A DNA stretch of 64,000 nucleotides from contig DFXM01000020.1 in NCBI GenBank assembly GCA_002381695.1, forward strand, positions 22,330 through 86,329, written 5' to 3'. Below are positions 43,354-51,576 of the stretch, in pieces. Position 1 is the first letter of the stretch. Each line of letters opens with the position of its first letter. The position numbers were made by a program, and so were the translations under genes. Source of the DNA: Clostridium sp. UBA4108. Lineage in GTDB: Bacteria; Bacillota; Clostridia; Clostridiales; Clostridiaceae. The notes below the pieces were generated by a model. The model was not told the origin of the DNA, did no database searches, and saw only the letters and a list, made by a program, of their open reading frames with translations.

Positions 43354-44180
43354 ATACCTACTACCTCCTTTTCCTTCAATTGCACATCCTCATTTTCATC
43401 TATAATATCATAGGTAATGCATACTGGACGATTGCTCTTAGGCTCAATAACAACATCAGCATTGATATTGAAGGTTTTTCTAAGAACCTCTGGAGTCATA
43501 ACCTCTTCAGGACTTCCATGTTTTATAATATTTCCTTTTTGGATAGCAATAATATAATCAGAAAATCTTGCAGCAAGATTTAAATCATGAAGAACCATAA
43601 CGATTGTACACTTTTGAGTGCGATTAAGTTCAAACAAAAGTTTTAAAACCTCTAATTGATGAGCAAGGTCAAGATATGTAGTAGGTTCATCTAATAAGAT
43701 TAGATCAGTTTGTTGTGCTAGAGCCATAGCAATCCAAACTCTCTGTCTTTGCCCTCCTGATAAAGTATCAACTTCTCTTCTCTCAAATTCACTTAACTTA
43801 GTTGCAGCTAAAGCCCATTTAACAATTTTTTTATCTTCCTCCGTGAGATTTCCAAAACCTTTTTGATGAGGGAAACGTCCATATGCAACTAACTCACTTA
43901 CAGTAAGTCCACTTGGTGCAGTAGGAGTTTGAGGAAGTATTGCCATTTTTTTAGCTATTTCTTTTGTAGGTAATTTACTTATATCTTGTCCACTTAGATG
44001 CACTATACCCTTCTTAGGCTTTAATATGCGTCCAACCGCTTTCAAGATAGTTGATTTACCGCAGCCATTTGCTCCTATAATAGAAGTTATCTTTCCCTTT
44101 GGTATCTGCATATTTAATTCCTTTACAATGAGAGTATCATCATAAGCTATATCTAAATTTTTAGTTTCAATACTTTTCAT
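43350..44180 (-). CDS. Iron-siderophore ABC importer ATPase (FecE/FhuC type)
   Basis: A 276-residue ATPase that powers the two FecCD permeases. The motifs are GANGCGKST (about residue 35), LPQTPTAPSGLT in the Q-loop region, LSGGQRQRVWIAMALAQ, LLDEPTTYLDL and the switch VLHDLN. The C-terminus has the family extension after GSPEEVMTPEVL. It starts behind AAGGAGGTTTGT and follows the second permease by 10 bp. Confidence 0.92.
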   Translation of the reverse strand: MKSIETKNLDIAYDDTLIVKELNMQIPKGKITSIIGANGCGKSTILKAVGRILKPKKGIVHLSGQDISKLPTKEIAKKMAILPQTPTAPSGLTVSELVAYGRFPHQKGFGNLTEEDKKIVKWALAATKLSEFERREVDTLSGGQRQRVWIAMALAQQTDLILLDEPTTYLDLAHQLEVLKLLFELNRTQKCTIVMVLHDLNLAARFSDYIIAIQKGNIIKHGSPEEVMTPEVLRKTFNINADVVIEPKSNRPVCITYDIIDENEDVQLKEKEVVGI

Positions 44181-44190
44181 ACAAACCTCC

Positions 44191-45204
44191 TTAATTTGAC
44201 TTTGCTAATAAGTATAAGAAGTAAGGTGTAGTTAATACAGTAATAATAATTCCTGTAGGAACATCGGTTCCAAGACTTATAGTTCTAGTAATAGTGTCTG
44301 ATAATAGAATAATTATTGAGCCTACTAAAGATGCGGTAGGAATCAATAGTTTATGATTTGAGCCTACAAACTTCCTTGCCATATGTGGAGAAATCATTCC
44401 AACAAAAAAGAAGTTTCCACCTAGAGCTACACTGCCTGATGATAGAGCAACAGCTGCTACAGCTAGACCTATGAATTCTCTCTTTACTGCTACTCCTAAG
44501 CCTGTTGCAGTTTGATTACCAAGGTTTAAAGTATTCAGAGTACGAGATTTATAAAGTACATATAAAAATAGAATTAATATCCAAGGTGCGAGAATAGAAA
44601 TATACGTCCAATTGTCTCCCCAAAGACTTCCTGCACTCCATCTTTGAATAAAATCCATCTGTTTTTCATCTAGCTTTAAAGTAAGCATCATAGTAACAGC
44701 ACTATATCCACTTCCAACAGCCACCCCTGTCAAAATTAATCCTGTAGGTGATATATTTTTTCCTCTTTTATAGGAAAGTAAAAATATAAGCACTGCTGCT
44801 GTCATTCCACCTATAAAAGCTAGAAGGGGGAGCGCAATAGCTGAAGATACACTATCTACCTTAAAAATAACTATAAACAACAATACAAATAACCCTGAAC
44901 CAGAACTTATTCCCAAAGTTCCAGGACTAGCCATATCATTGCGAAGTAAACTCTGCATTACACATCCAGCTGTTCCCATACCAATCCCTACAAGAATAGT
45001 TAATACAATACGCGGAAGACGAAAATCATATACTATAAGATTTTGTTTAGCTGTACCTTTTCCAATAAGAACACTAAAAACTTCTGAAGGAGAGAGATTC
45101 ATTTTACCTGAGGTCACACTTATTACTGCCACAAATAACAGCACAATGGTAAGTACTAAAATAATAGTTAAGCCACGTGAAACTGAATAACCCTTTTTCT
45201 TCAT
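44191..45204 (-). CDS. FecCD-family iron-siderophore permease (second)
   Basis: A 337-residue integral membrane subunit with about 9-10 helices. Family segments include RLPRIVLTILVGIGMGTAGCVMQ, NDMASPGTLGISSGSGLFV and FVGMISPHMARKFVG. It pairs with the upstream permease to form the translocation path. Its start overlaps the previous gene by 4 bp behind AAAGGAGGGA. Confidence 0.92.
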   Translation of the reverse strand: MKKKGYSVSRGLTIILVLTIVLLFVAVISVTSGKMNLSPSEVFSVLIGKGTAKQNLIVYDFRLPRIVLTILVGIGMGTAGCVMQSLLRNDMASPGTLGISSGSGLFVLLFIVIFKVDSVSSAIALPLLAFIGGMTAAVLIFLLSYKRGKNISPTGLILTGVAVGSGYSAVTMMLTLKLDEKQMDFIQRWSAGSLWGDNWTYISILAPWILILFLYVLYKSRTLNTLNLGNQTATGLGVAVKREFIGLAVAAVALSSGSVALGGNFFFVGMISPHMARKFVGSNHKLLIPTASLVGSIIILLSDTITRTISLGTDVPTGIIITVLTTPYFLYLLAKSN

Positions 45205-46229
45205 TCGAAATCCCTCCTTTGCTTCCTTGTAAGATAAAGAAAGTACGGAACCCCTATTACAGCAAAAATAATTCCAATGGGAGTTTCATAAGGCTTATTA
45301 ATAAGCCTTCCAACTAAATCTGCTGCCACAGTAATCAAAGCTCCATATAATCCTGAAGCTGGAATAATGTATCTATAATCTACACCTATAAGATAGCGGA
45401 CAATATGAGGTACTATTAATCCTACAAAACCAACAGGTCCAACAACAATTACAGAAAGCCCTGTAAGTATTAAAACAACTACAGTAGAAATAGCTTTAAC
45501 CTTCTTAGTATTAAGTCCAAGACCTATAGCTGCATCATCTCCAAGATTTAAAAGAGTAATTGAAGGTGATATAACAAGAGCTGTAATTATGCCTACAATA
45601 AAGAATGGGAAAACTATAGCAAGTTCACTCCATTTAGCACCTGCTGTTCCTCCAGCAGTCCAATAAGCTAAAGCATGCCCAAGTCTATATTTAATAGAAA
45701 GATATTGGCTAAAAGCACCAAATAACATTGATATAGAAATACCTGCTAAAACAAGTCTCTGTGGTTTCATACCTCCTCTGCCAATAGACGCAATAAAATA
45801 AGTCATACCTGTAGTAATAGCTGCACCAATACATGCAAAAAGCATCATCTGTCCATAACTTCCACCAGGTAAAAATGCCATACAAAAAGCTATAGCAAAA
45901 GAAGCACCACTACTTATACCCATAAGTCCAGAATCAGCAAGAGGATTTCTTGTGGTTCCCTGCATTATAGCACCACATATGGAAAGGCTTGACCCAACAA
46001 TTATATTAGCTGCTATACGAGGAAGTCGGAGAGTTTGAATAATCTGGTGTTCAGTTAAAGAAGAGTCAAAATTAAAAATGGCTCCCCAAGCTGTAGACAA
46101 ATTCATATCAGCAGCACCAAAAGAAATTGATGCCGCTGACATAATCACCAGCAAAACCACCCCTGCAATCATATAGATTGTAAAATTCAAAGCCCCTAAT
46201 TGTCGCTTTTTATTATAGGTATTTTGCAT
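45201..46229 (-). CDS. FecCD-family iron-siderophore permease (first)
   Basis: A 342-residue permease with the same plan as its neighbour (RLPRIAANIIVGSSLSICGAIMQ, NPLADSGLMGISSGASFAI, GLIVPHIVRYLIG). About residues 200-285 are the part for which a second, broken copy survives at 49.93-50.21 kb. It starts 25 bp after the binding-protein gene behind GAAAGGAAAA. Confidence 0.92.
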   Translation of the reverse strand: MQNTYNKKRQLGALNFTIYMIAGVVLLVIMSAASISFGAADMNLSTAWGAIFNFDSSLTEHQIIQTLRLPRIAANIIVGSSLSICGAIMQGTTRNPLADSGLMGISSGASFAIAFCMAFLPGGSYGQMMLFACIGAAITTGMTYFIASIGRGGMKPQRLVLAGISISMLFGAFSQYLSIKYRLGHALAYWTAGGTAGAKWSELAIVFPFFIVGIITALVISPSITLLNLGDDAAIGLGLNTKKVKAISTVVVLILTGLSVIVVGPVGFVGLIVPHIVRYLIGVDYRYIIPASGLYGALITVAADLVGRLINKPYETPIGIIFAVIGVPYFLYLTRKQRRDFE

Positions 46230-46254
46230 ATTTATTTTCCTTTCTTAATTAGAA

Positions 46255-47187
46255 TTATTTAGCTAATGAATTTATTGCATTAACCATATAGTCAAGTTGT
46301 TCAGTAAGACTTGTAACATCAGAATAAAAGAAAAGTCCTGCATAATGTCCTGGAATTTCTACAACTCTGCCTTCTGCAACAGCAGGAATGCTTTTCCAAA
46401 TTTCTGTCTTTGCATAATCAGACTCTTTACCTTCTTGCTTAAACCATAATATATAGTCACCAAAATACTCATGAGCTACTTCATAACTTATAGATCCCCG
46501 TCCTTCTCCTGATTTTTCTATAAGTTCTTTAAGCTTGTCTGGATATTTAAGCCCAAGATATTCATATACTAAAGTACCACCTCTAGAGCCTGTTTCATAA
46601 TATAGTCCACTCCACTCACCAGTAGCTCCCCAATCTTCCAAAATACTAAAAGTTTTACCTGCAAATGTATCACCTTTAAAAGTTTTCTTCACATCTGCAA
46701 GTTTTTCTTCAAAGTTAGAAACTGCCTTCTCCGCTTCAGCATTACGTCCTGTAGCATCTCCTATAGTTTTTATACGTTCAAGAGAATCCATATCTCCTTC
46801 TGGAATAACAAGAACTGGAGCTATTTTGCTGAATTTATCAAAGTCTGCCTCGTCATATGTAATAATAAGATCTGGCTCTAAATTCATGACGTCTTCCGGC
46901 TCCCACTTTTCAATTTTTGTAGAAGCTTTAAGAGTATCATAAAAAGGCATACTTTCTTGTTCCCAAGCATTATATCCAACTAAATTTAACCCTAAAGTAA
47001 TAACATCTCCAACATACCAATTAGCAATAACACGCTTAGGATTAGCAGGAACTTCAATATCCCCTTTTACAGTAGATATAGTACGAACAGTTGCTTCTTC
47101 TTTCTCTGCATTTTTAGATGAAGAGCAGCCAGTAAAAATCATAGTAGTCATAAGTATTGCACAAAATAATGACAAGAATTTTTTCAT
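46255..47187 (-). CDS. Iron-siderophore binding lipoprotein (copy 1)
   Basis: A 310-residue substrate-binding lipoprotein of the FecB/FepB class (TroA-like helical-backbone fold). The signal peptide ends in the lipobox FTGCSSS, which should be lipid-anchored at Cys21. The mature part has the paired domains with EVPANPKRVIA and the conserved GxxxY/W motif region of siderophore binders. It is the first gene of the minus-strand operon, divergent from the AraC gene. Confidence 0.92.
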   Translation of the reverse strand: MKKFLSLFCAILMTTMIFTGCSSSKNAEKEEATVRTISTVKGDIEVPANPKRVIANWYVGDVITLGLNLVGYNAWEQESMPFYDTLKASTKIEKWEPEDVMNLEPDLIITYDEADFDKFSKIAPVLVIPEGDMDSLERIKTIGDATGRNAEAEKAVSNFEEKLADVKKTFKGDTFAGKTFSILEDWGATGEWSGLYYETGSRGGTLVYEYLGLKYPDKLKELIEKSGEGRGSISYEVAHEYFGDYILWFKQEGKESDYAKTEIWKSIPAVAEGRVVEIPGHYAGLFFYSDVTSLTEQLDYMVNAINSLAK

Positions 47188-47445
47188 TTTATACCTCTCC
47201 CTTATAAATATCTTATATTAATCAAATAACACTAACGCCTGAGTTATATACAAATGTAAGACTAGTCTAACTTTTAAAAGCGTAGCATTTACAAATTCTC
47301 CTGTCAATATCTCAGAAATGACCTTTTCAGAAGTCATATCCTATTAAAATAAGATTAACTTATTGTTTTATAACAGTTAAATGAAAATACTTCTCATCAT
47401 TTTGGATTGCAATTTAAATAAAATAGATTATATTCTTATTGAAAA
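47188..47445. repeat. Duplicated regulatory region, copy A
   Basis: This stretch upstream of binding protein 1 is repeated with strong similarity at 49414-49672, upstream of binding protein 2. Shared landmarks are AATGTAAGACTAGTCTAACT, AGCGTAGCATTTACAAATTC, TTATTGTTTTATAACAG and AATAAAATAGATTATAT. The similarity continues into the signal-peptide regions of both lipoprotein genes, so promoter and gene were duplicated together. Confidence 0.85.
47226..47271 (-). promoter_or_regulatory. Palindromic iron-box candidate and promoter of the siderophore operon
   Basis: GTAAGACTAGTCTAAC (47256-47271) has the perfect 10-bp core AGACTAGTCT and one mismatched pair outside it. On the minus strand TTAGAC within it can serve as -35, with TATAAC 16 bp further as -10. 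DtxR-family boxes have the related form TTAGGTTAG-CTAACCTAA, so iron-dependent repression by the DtxR-type protein is plausible; an AraC-type site is the alternative. Confidence 0.5.
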
Positions 47446-47510
47446 TCTTTCTCAAATGATGCTATAATATTGTTACTTTAAATCAAAGAAAAGAGAGGGG
47501 TAAAAATTTT

Positions 47511-48479
47511 ATGGATGAATATAATGATTCTTCTTGGAGTGCTTTAGCAGATAAATATAATTTTGTTAAAAGATCTTATGGTAATGGACAGATTTGTGAT
47601 TTTCCTCCTCATTGGTCAAATGGATGGATTGCAGAAATAAATGCTGCTAAAGGATTATTTGTTTCAAGTGCTTGGTTTACCCCAAGCGAACAGGTAGTAC
47701 ATACAATAAATTCAAATAAACCTTTTATGATTATCTTTTGTATTGACTGTGGAGAAATAGTCTATTCACATCAAGGGAAAAAGAGACAAGCTCTTCCTCC
47801 AATCACTAATTTAATTGTTAACCCTCAAAAACAATTTACTTTTACTTTCTCTAAAGACGTACACTATTGTTTTACTAGTGTTTTAATTTTTGATGATTTT
47901 ATAAAACCGTTTCTTAAAGAACGTACTAATGCACCTAAAATTAGTGTTGAGGATGCGAAGCTTTGGAAAACACAACACTACAATACCCCTGATATAATGC
48001 TTATTTTAGAGCAAATTAGATGGGCTGTAAGAAATACAGACATGCCTTTACTTGCTTTTGAGGGTATGACTTTACATCTTTTATCTGCAATCACTAGAAA
48101 TTTGCCTGATATACCTAAAAGAAGAAGTAGCCGCCGTCACTATGTTACTTGGGAAAATGAGCAAAAGATTTATCAAGTTAAAACTAAAATTGATGAAGAT
48201 ATTTTAAATTTTCCAGATACAATTGAACTATGCAGAATAGCTGGAATGAGCGAAAGTAAACTTCGTGAATCCTTTAAAAACCATTATGGAATTCCTCTTT
48301 ATAAATATATTCGTAGAGAAACCATGAAAAGAGCAATGCAGCTCTTATCTGCTGATCATCTAAGTATTCGTAATATATCTGAACTATGTGGCTATAAAAA
48401 TCCAGCCAAATTTGCTGCTGCATTTAAAGCTGTCCATGGAATTACTCCTAGTGATTTTAGAAAATCTTTTAACTTATAA
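47511..48479 (+). CDS. AraC-family regulator of the siderophore genes
   Basis: A 322-residue activator with an N-terminal sensing part of about 200 residues (a cupin-like beta domain with FPPHWSNGW and IIFCIDCGE) and two C-terminal helix-turn-helix motifs (about residues 225-320: LCRIAGMSESKLRESFKNHYG and ISELCGYKNPAKFAAAFKAVHG). Divergent from the siderophore operon across a 323-bp control region, it probably senses the loaded siderophore, as Btr- and YbtA-like proteins do (inference). It starts behind AGAGAGGGG. Confidence 0.88.
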   Translation: MDEYNDSSWSALADKYNFVKRSYGNGQICDFPPHWSNGWIAEINAAKGLFVSSAWFTPSEQVVHTINSNKPFMIIFCIDCGEIVYSHQGKKRQALPPITNLIVNPQKQFTFTFSKDVHYCFTSVLIFDDFIKPFLKERTNAPKISVEDAKLWKTQHYNTPDIMLILEQIRWAVRNTDMPLLAFEGMTLHLLSAITRNLPDIPKRRSSRRHYVTWENEQKIYQVKTKIDEDILNFPDTIELCRIAGMSESKLRESFKNHYGIPLYKYIRRETMKRAMQLLSADHLSIRNISELCGYKNPAKFAAAFKAVHGITPSDFRKSFNL

Positions 48480-48523
48480 AAAATTAAGATACTTATAGCA
48501 TATAAGTATCTTAATTTTTTTAC
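48477..48523. terminator. Bidirectional terminator between the AraC gene and binding protein 2
   Basis: AAATTAAGATACTTATA pairs perfectly with TATAAGTATCTTAATTT over a GCA loop, flanked by A and T runs. Confidence 0.95.
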
Positions 48524-49413
48524 TAACTTTCTAGTAATTTATCCATAATATAATCTAACTGTACTTTGGATGAGTAAATATCAATATCAAAAAATAGTTT
48601 AAAATCAACAGGTATAACATGTCTTTCCTTAACAGCCGGAATTGATTTCCAAACTGAATTATTCTCTAGTTTTCCAACCTCTCCACTAAATATTATATAG
48701 TCTCCAGCATAATCCTTAATTGATTCAAGAGAAATCTCTCTATGTTGATCTTTTCCTATAATTTCATTCTGTATAACATCCAGTGCTTTACATCCTAATT
48801 GACTGTAAATTAAATCGCCTCCACGTCCCCATTTATCACCATATACCCAAATGCCTCCATTTTGGCTGCCTTCAAAAATACTGAATTTCTTATCCATAAT
48901 TCCTTTGGAAGCTAATTGTTCCTTTGCAGCAGTTATCTTTTCTTTAAAATCAGATAGCACCTTTGAGGCCTCTTCCTTTTTATTAAGAACTTCTCCTAAA
49001 AAGATTATTCTCTCCTCCATGCTAAGGTTGGTGAAAGGAATATAAACTGTAGGGGCTATTTTAGAAAACTCATCAATTTTTTCTTCGCTTATAACAAGAA
49101 TCAGATCTGGATCATATTGCATTATTTCTTCTGGTTCAAACTTTTCCCATATTGGTAAGCCTTCTACTTCTTTTTCATAAGCGCTACCCTCTGCATTATA
49201 AGTAGCTACTGGTTTAACTCCTAATGCCAAAATGTCACCCATTCCATAAGTCATGATAACTCTTTTTGGATTAGCAGGAACCTCAACATCTCCTCTTACA
49301 GTACTTACAGTACGAACAGCTTCATCTTTAGTAGTATCCTTATCTGAAGAACAACCAGCTAAAATTAAAGTAGTCATAAATATTATACAAAATAATGACA
49401 ATAATTTTTTCAT
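48523..49413 (-). CDS. Iron-siderophore binding lipoprotein (copy 2)
   Basis: A 296-residue paralogue of the lipoprotein at 46.3 kb. It shares the start MKKLLSLFC, lipobox LAGCSSD (Cys21) and EVPANPKRVIM, then diverges through the mature part. ATG 49413 lies behind GGGAGAG; the frame is open further upstream but without a ribosome site. It has no permease next to it, so it probably delivers another siderophore to the permeases of the neighbouring operon. Confidence 0.88.
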   Translation of the reverse strand: MKKLLSLFCIIFMTTLILAGCSSDKDTTKDEAVRTVSTVRGDVEVPANPKRVIMTYGMGDILALGVKPVATYNAEGSAYEKEVEGLPIWEKFEPEEIMQYDPDLILVISEEKIDEFSKIAPTVYIPFTNLSMEERIIFLGEVLNKKEEASKVLSDFKEKITAAKEQLASKGIMDKKFSIFEGSQNGGIWVYGDKWGRGGDLIYSQLGCKALDVIQNEIIGKDQHREISLESIKDYAGDYIIFSGEVGKLENNSVWKSIPAVKERHVIPVDFKLFFDIDIYSSKVQLDYIMDKLLES

Positions 49414-49672
49414 TTTATATCTCTCCCTTATAAACATCTTATTTTTAACCTGAATAACACCTGAGCCCGCACTATACAAAAATGTAAGACTAGTCTAACT
49501 TTAAAAAGCGTAGCATTTACAAATTCTCCTGTCAACATCTCAGAAACCCCCTTTTCAGAAGTCATTTTTTATTAAAATAAGAGTGATTTATTGTTTTATA
49601 ACAGTTAAATGAAAATACTTATCATTATTATGGATTATAATTTAAATAAAATAGATTATATTTCAATTGAAA
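49414..49672. repeat. Duplicated regulatory region, copy B
   Basis: Second copy of the control region described at 47188-47445. The AraC-type gene that follows copy A is absent here; similarity stops around 49672. Confidence 0.85.
49462..49499 (-). promoter_or_regulatory. Second copy of the iron-box palindrome and promoter
   Basis: GTAAGACTAGTCTAAC is repeated exactly at 49484-49499, again with TTAGAC as a possible -35 on the minus strand and TATAGT 16 bp beyond as -10. The palindrome is invariant while surrounding bases changed, which supports function. Confidence 0.5.
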
Positions 49673-49930
49673 AAATATACCCAGCAGTACATACTTCTAT
49701 GTTCCTTTTACTTAATAATTATCATATTTTATAAATATATTATTACTTACGATACGGTATTTTTACTTATAAAAAACGTCTTAACCACTTATATTACTAG
49801 GTTAACTCTACTTTCCTCACTTACTTATGATACGGTTCATTATTCTTAATTCTAAAAAATAAATAACCCTCTACAACACATTCCTGTATTGTAGAGGGCT
49901 TTATGGTGGAGGCGAGGGGTAGCATGTGTT
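49673..49930. other. Non-coding relic region with repeated TTACTTAYGATACGGT
   Basis: No convincing gene; a 60-residue open frame here has no ribosome site and low-complexity composition. The 16-bp element TTACTTACGATACGGT (49743-49758) recurs as TTACTTATGATACGGT (49821-49836). A terminator hairpin follows at 49867-49903. Confidence 0.5.
49867..49903 (+). terminator. Terminator-like hairpin before the relic genes
   Basis: CCCTCTACAA pairs with TTGTAGAGGG over a 12-nt loop, followed by CTTTA. It ends no intact gene now. Confidence 0.7.
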
Positions 49931-50209
49931 TCTTGGAGGGCATTAAGAGTGGTTGTACTATGGTTTATACCAGGACTAGTTATAGCTATTGTGCTTTCTC
50001 CATCAATTATAGTTTTGAGTCTAGAGGAAGAGGTAGTTAAAGGTTTAGGACAGAAAACTATAATGGTCAAAGCTATTGCATCCTTGATAGTACTTTTATT
50101 GGCAGGTATTTCTGTTGCAATAGCAGGTCCTGTAGGTTTTGTTGGACTAATTATACCTCATATTATGTGATTTTTAGTAGGGGTAGATTATAGATATATT
50201 ATACCAATT
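49931..50209 (+). pseudogene. Fragment of a FecCD siderophore permease
   Basis: The frame from about 49931 translates to a segment that aligns without gaps to about residues 190-285 of the permease at 45201-46229: SWRALRVVVLWFIPGLVIAI against KWSELAIVFPFFIVGIITAL, then LSPSIIVLSL, AGPVGFVGLIIPHIM and FLVGVDYRYIIP. A stop codon TGA (50168-50170) replaces the Arg codon after PHIM. Both ends are missing. Identity to the intact gene is about 55-60 percent by eye, so it derives from a different transporter operon, not a recent copy. Confidence 0.85.
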
Positions 50210-50457
50210 TAATACTTGATGAAGCTACTTCAGCTTTGGATACTGAGACAGAAGCGGCTATTCAAAGGACATTAGAAGTGTTGTCTAAGGGGCGTACCAC
50301 TTTAATTATAGCTCACCGCTTGTCTACCATAAAAAATGCAGATAAAATTGTAGTATTGGATAGCAGTGGTGTTGCTGAAGAAGGCATACATCAAAATTTA
50401 ATAAATAATAAAGGTACCTACTCACGGTTATATGCTGAACAAGTTGCTTCATTGTAG
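50207..50457 (+). pseudogene. Fragment of an ABC exporter C-terminus
   Basis: Directly joined to the permease fragment, the sequence encodes only the last about 83 residues of an ABC exporter: LILDEATSALDTETEAAIQ, then IAHRLSTIKNADKIVVL and a normal end YAEQVASL. It matches the C-terminus of the exporter at 41629-43353 at about 60 percent identity by eye. Everything between the middle of the first permease and the Walker B of the exporter has been deleted. The order permease then exporter equals that of the intact operon. Confidence 0.85.
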
Positions 50458-50507
50458 AAATTGTTATAGTAGCTTACAAATTACATTATAAAATATATAT
50501 TATAGAG

Positions 50508-50545
50508 ATATAAAGCCTCTGATTTTTTTATCAGAGGCTTTATAT
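50508..50545. terminator. Bidirectional terminator after the relic operon
   Basis: A perfect 16-bp stem (ATATAAAGCCTCTGAT with its complement) with a T-rich loop lies between the exporter fragment and the TetR gene. Confidence 0.85.
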
Positions 50546-50564
50546 ACTATTTAAATACTCTATT

Positions 50565-51254
50565 CTAAAATTCACAGAAAGGTAAAATTAAGCTTTTAGC
50601 TCGTAAACTATAATATTGCAGATTATTTTTAACATAGGTTGTTAATAATTTCAAAGCTGTTTCCTTATCATATCCTTCCACATGATTTGTAACCTTTATT
50701 AGTAATCCTTCGAAGAATATTAAAATATTTCTACTTAATTCATCGACATCATCTTTTTTTATATAACCATCCTCAACACAATAATTAAGTATAGTGATAT
50801 CACGGTCTATAATGCAATCTTTATTAAGCATAGTAGACAATAAATCAGGTAATTTTTCAAATTCATCTTGAAAGAGTTCATAGTATTGGGTCATTGTATG
50901 ATGAATACTGGGATGATATTGTTCTAAAAATATAGATTTAAATATTTTAGGTTCATTAAAAGCATGTATACTAAAACATTTCCAAATTTCATAGTAATTT
51001 CTTAAAGATGAATAAGTTTCAGATACATAATTTGGCAAGTCGTGTATGTAGTTATTATAATATTTCATGCTAGCAAAAAAGATTATATGGTTTAGATTAT
51101 TAAAATATTTGTAAGAAGTTGATACGTTGTATCCACTAAGTTTGGCTACTTTTCTTGCAGTAACATTTTCTATTCCTTCATCGTCAATTATTTTTTGTGT
51201 GGCATCAATAAATGAAATCATCATTTCTTTTCTTTCACTTGCAGACTTAGTCAT
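50565..51254 (-). CDS. TetR-family regulator next to the betaine reductase genes
   Basis: A 229-residue regulator with an N-terminal TetR HTH (about residues 10-58: ATQKIIDDEGIENVTARKVAKLSGYNVSTSYKYFNN) and an unrecognised helical ligand domain. ATG 51254 is preferred with AAAGGGG upstream; the open frame continues 34 codons further without a ribosome site. It is divergent from the grd genes, whose promoter overlaps an inverted repeat. It probably represses them until a substrate such as betaine is present (inference). Confidence 0.8.
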   Translation of the reverse strand: MTKSASERKEMMISFIDATQKIIDDEGIENVTARKVAKLSGYNVSTSYKYFNNLNHIIFFASMKYYNNYIHDLPNYVSETYSSLRNYYEIWKCFSIHAFNEPKIFKSIFLEQYHPSIHHTMTQYYELFQDEFEKLPDLLSTMLNKDCIIDRDITILNYCVEDGYIKKDDVDELSRNILIFFEGLLIKVTNHVEGYDKETALKLLTTYVKNNLQYYSLRAKSLILPFCEF

Positions 51255-51430
51255 ATATATTAACCCCTTTGTCCATTTTTCATATATAAAAATTATTATA
51301 GCATAGCAATACATTGGTTTGAAGTAGTTAATAAGGAATATAAAAGATAAAAGCATATAGATTCTGAATTTTTAATTAATAAAATTACTAAACAAAAACC
51401 TACATCAAGAAAACTTTTATAGATGAAAGT

Positions 51431-51457
51431 TTAACTATTACAATTTATAATAGTTAA
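51431..51457. promoter_or_regulatory. Perfect 10-bp inverted repeat in the tetR-grd intergenic region
   Basis: TTAACTATTA (51431-51440) and TAATAGTTAA (51448-51457) are perfect inverted copies with a 7-bp spacer. More GTTAA half sites follow. A binding site for the TetR protein, or for another regulator of the divergent genes, is likely. Confidence 0.5.
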
Positions 51458-51485
51458 TATTTGTTAATCAAATAACTGGAATTTC

Positions 51486-51523
51486 GTAAACGTGTTTACA
51501 AAATATATGGAGGGATATACAAT
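51486..51523 (+). promoter_or_regulatory. grd promoter with operator overlapping -35
   Basis: TTTACA (51495-51500) and TACAAT (51518-51523) are 17 bp apart. The inverted repeat GTAAAC-GT-GTTTAC (51486-51499) covers the -35 box, so a repressor bound there would block RNA polymerase. Confidence 0.55.
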
Positions 51524-51576
51524 TATTGTACAAATATTAAAAATATTTAGAAAATAGTATAAAGAGGTGTGTTAAT

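Noticed and set aside
49667..49849. Open frame of 60 codons between the duplicated control region and the permease fragment
   Set aside because: No ribosome site, low-complexity Ile/Tyr/Leu/Thr composition, and it lies in DNA with other signs of decay.
49673..50545. Mobile element as the cause of the broken transporter genes
   Set aside because: No transposase remnant, terminal inverted repeats or target-site duplication could be seen; a simple deletion explains the fusion.
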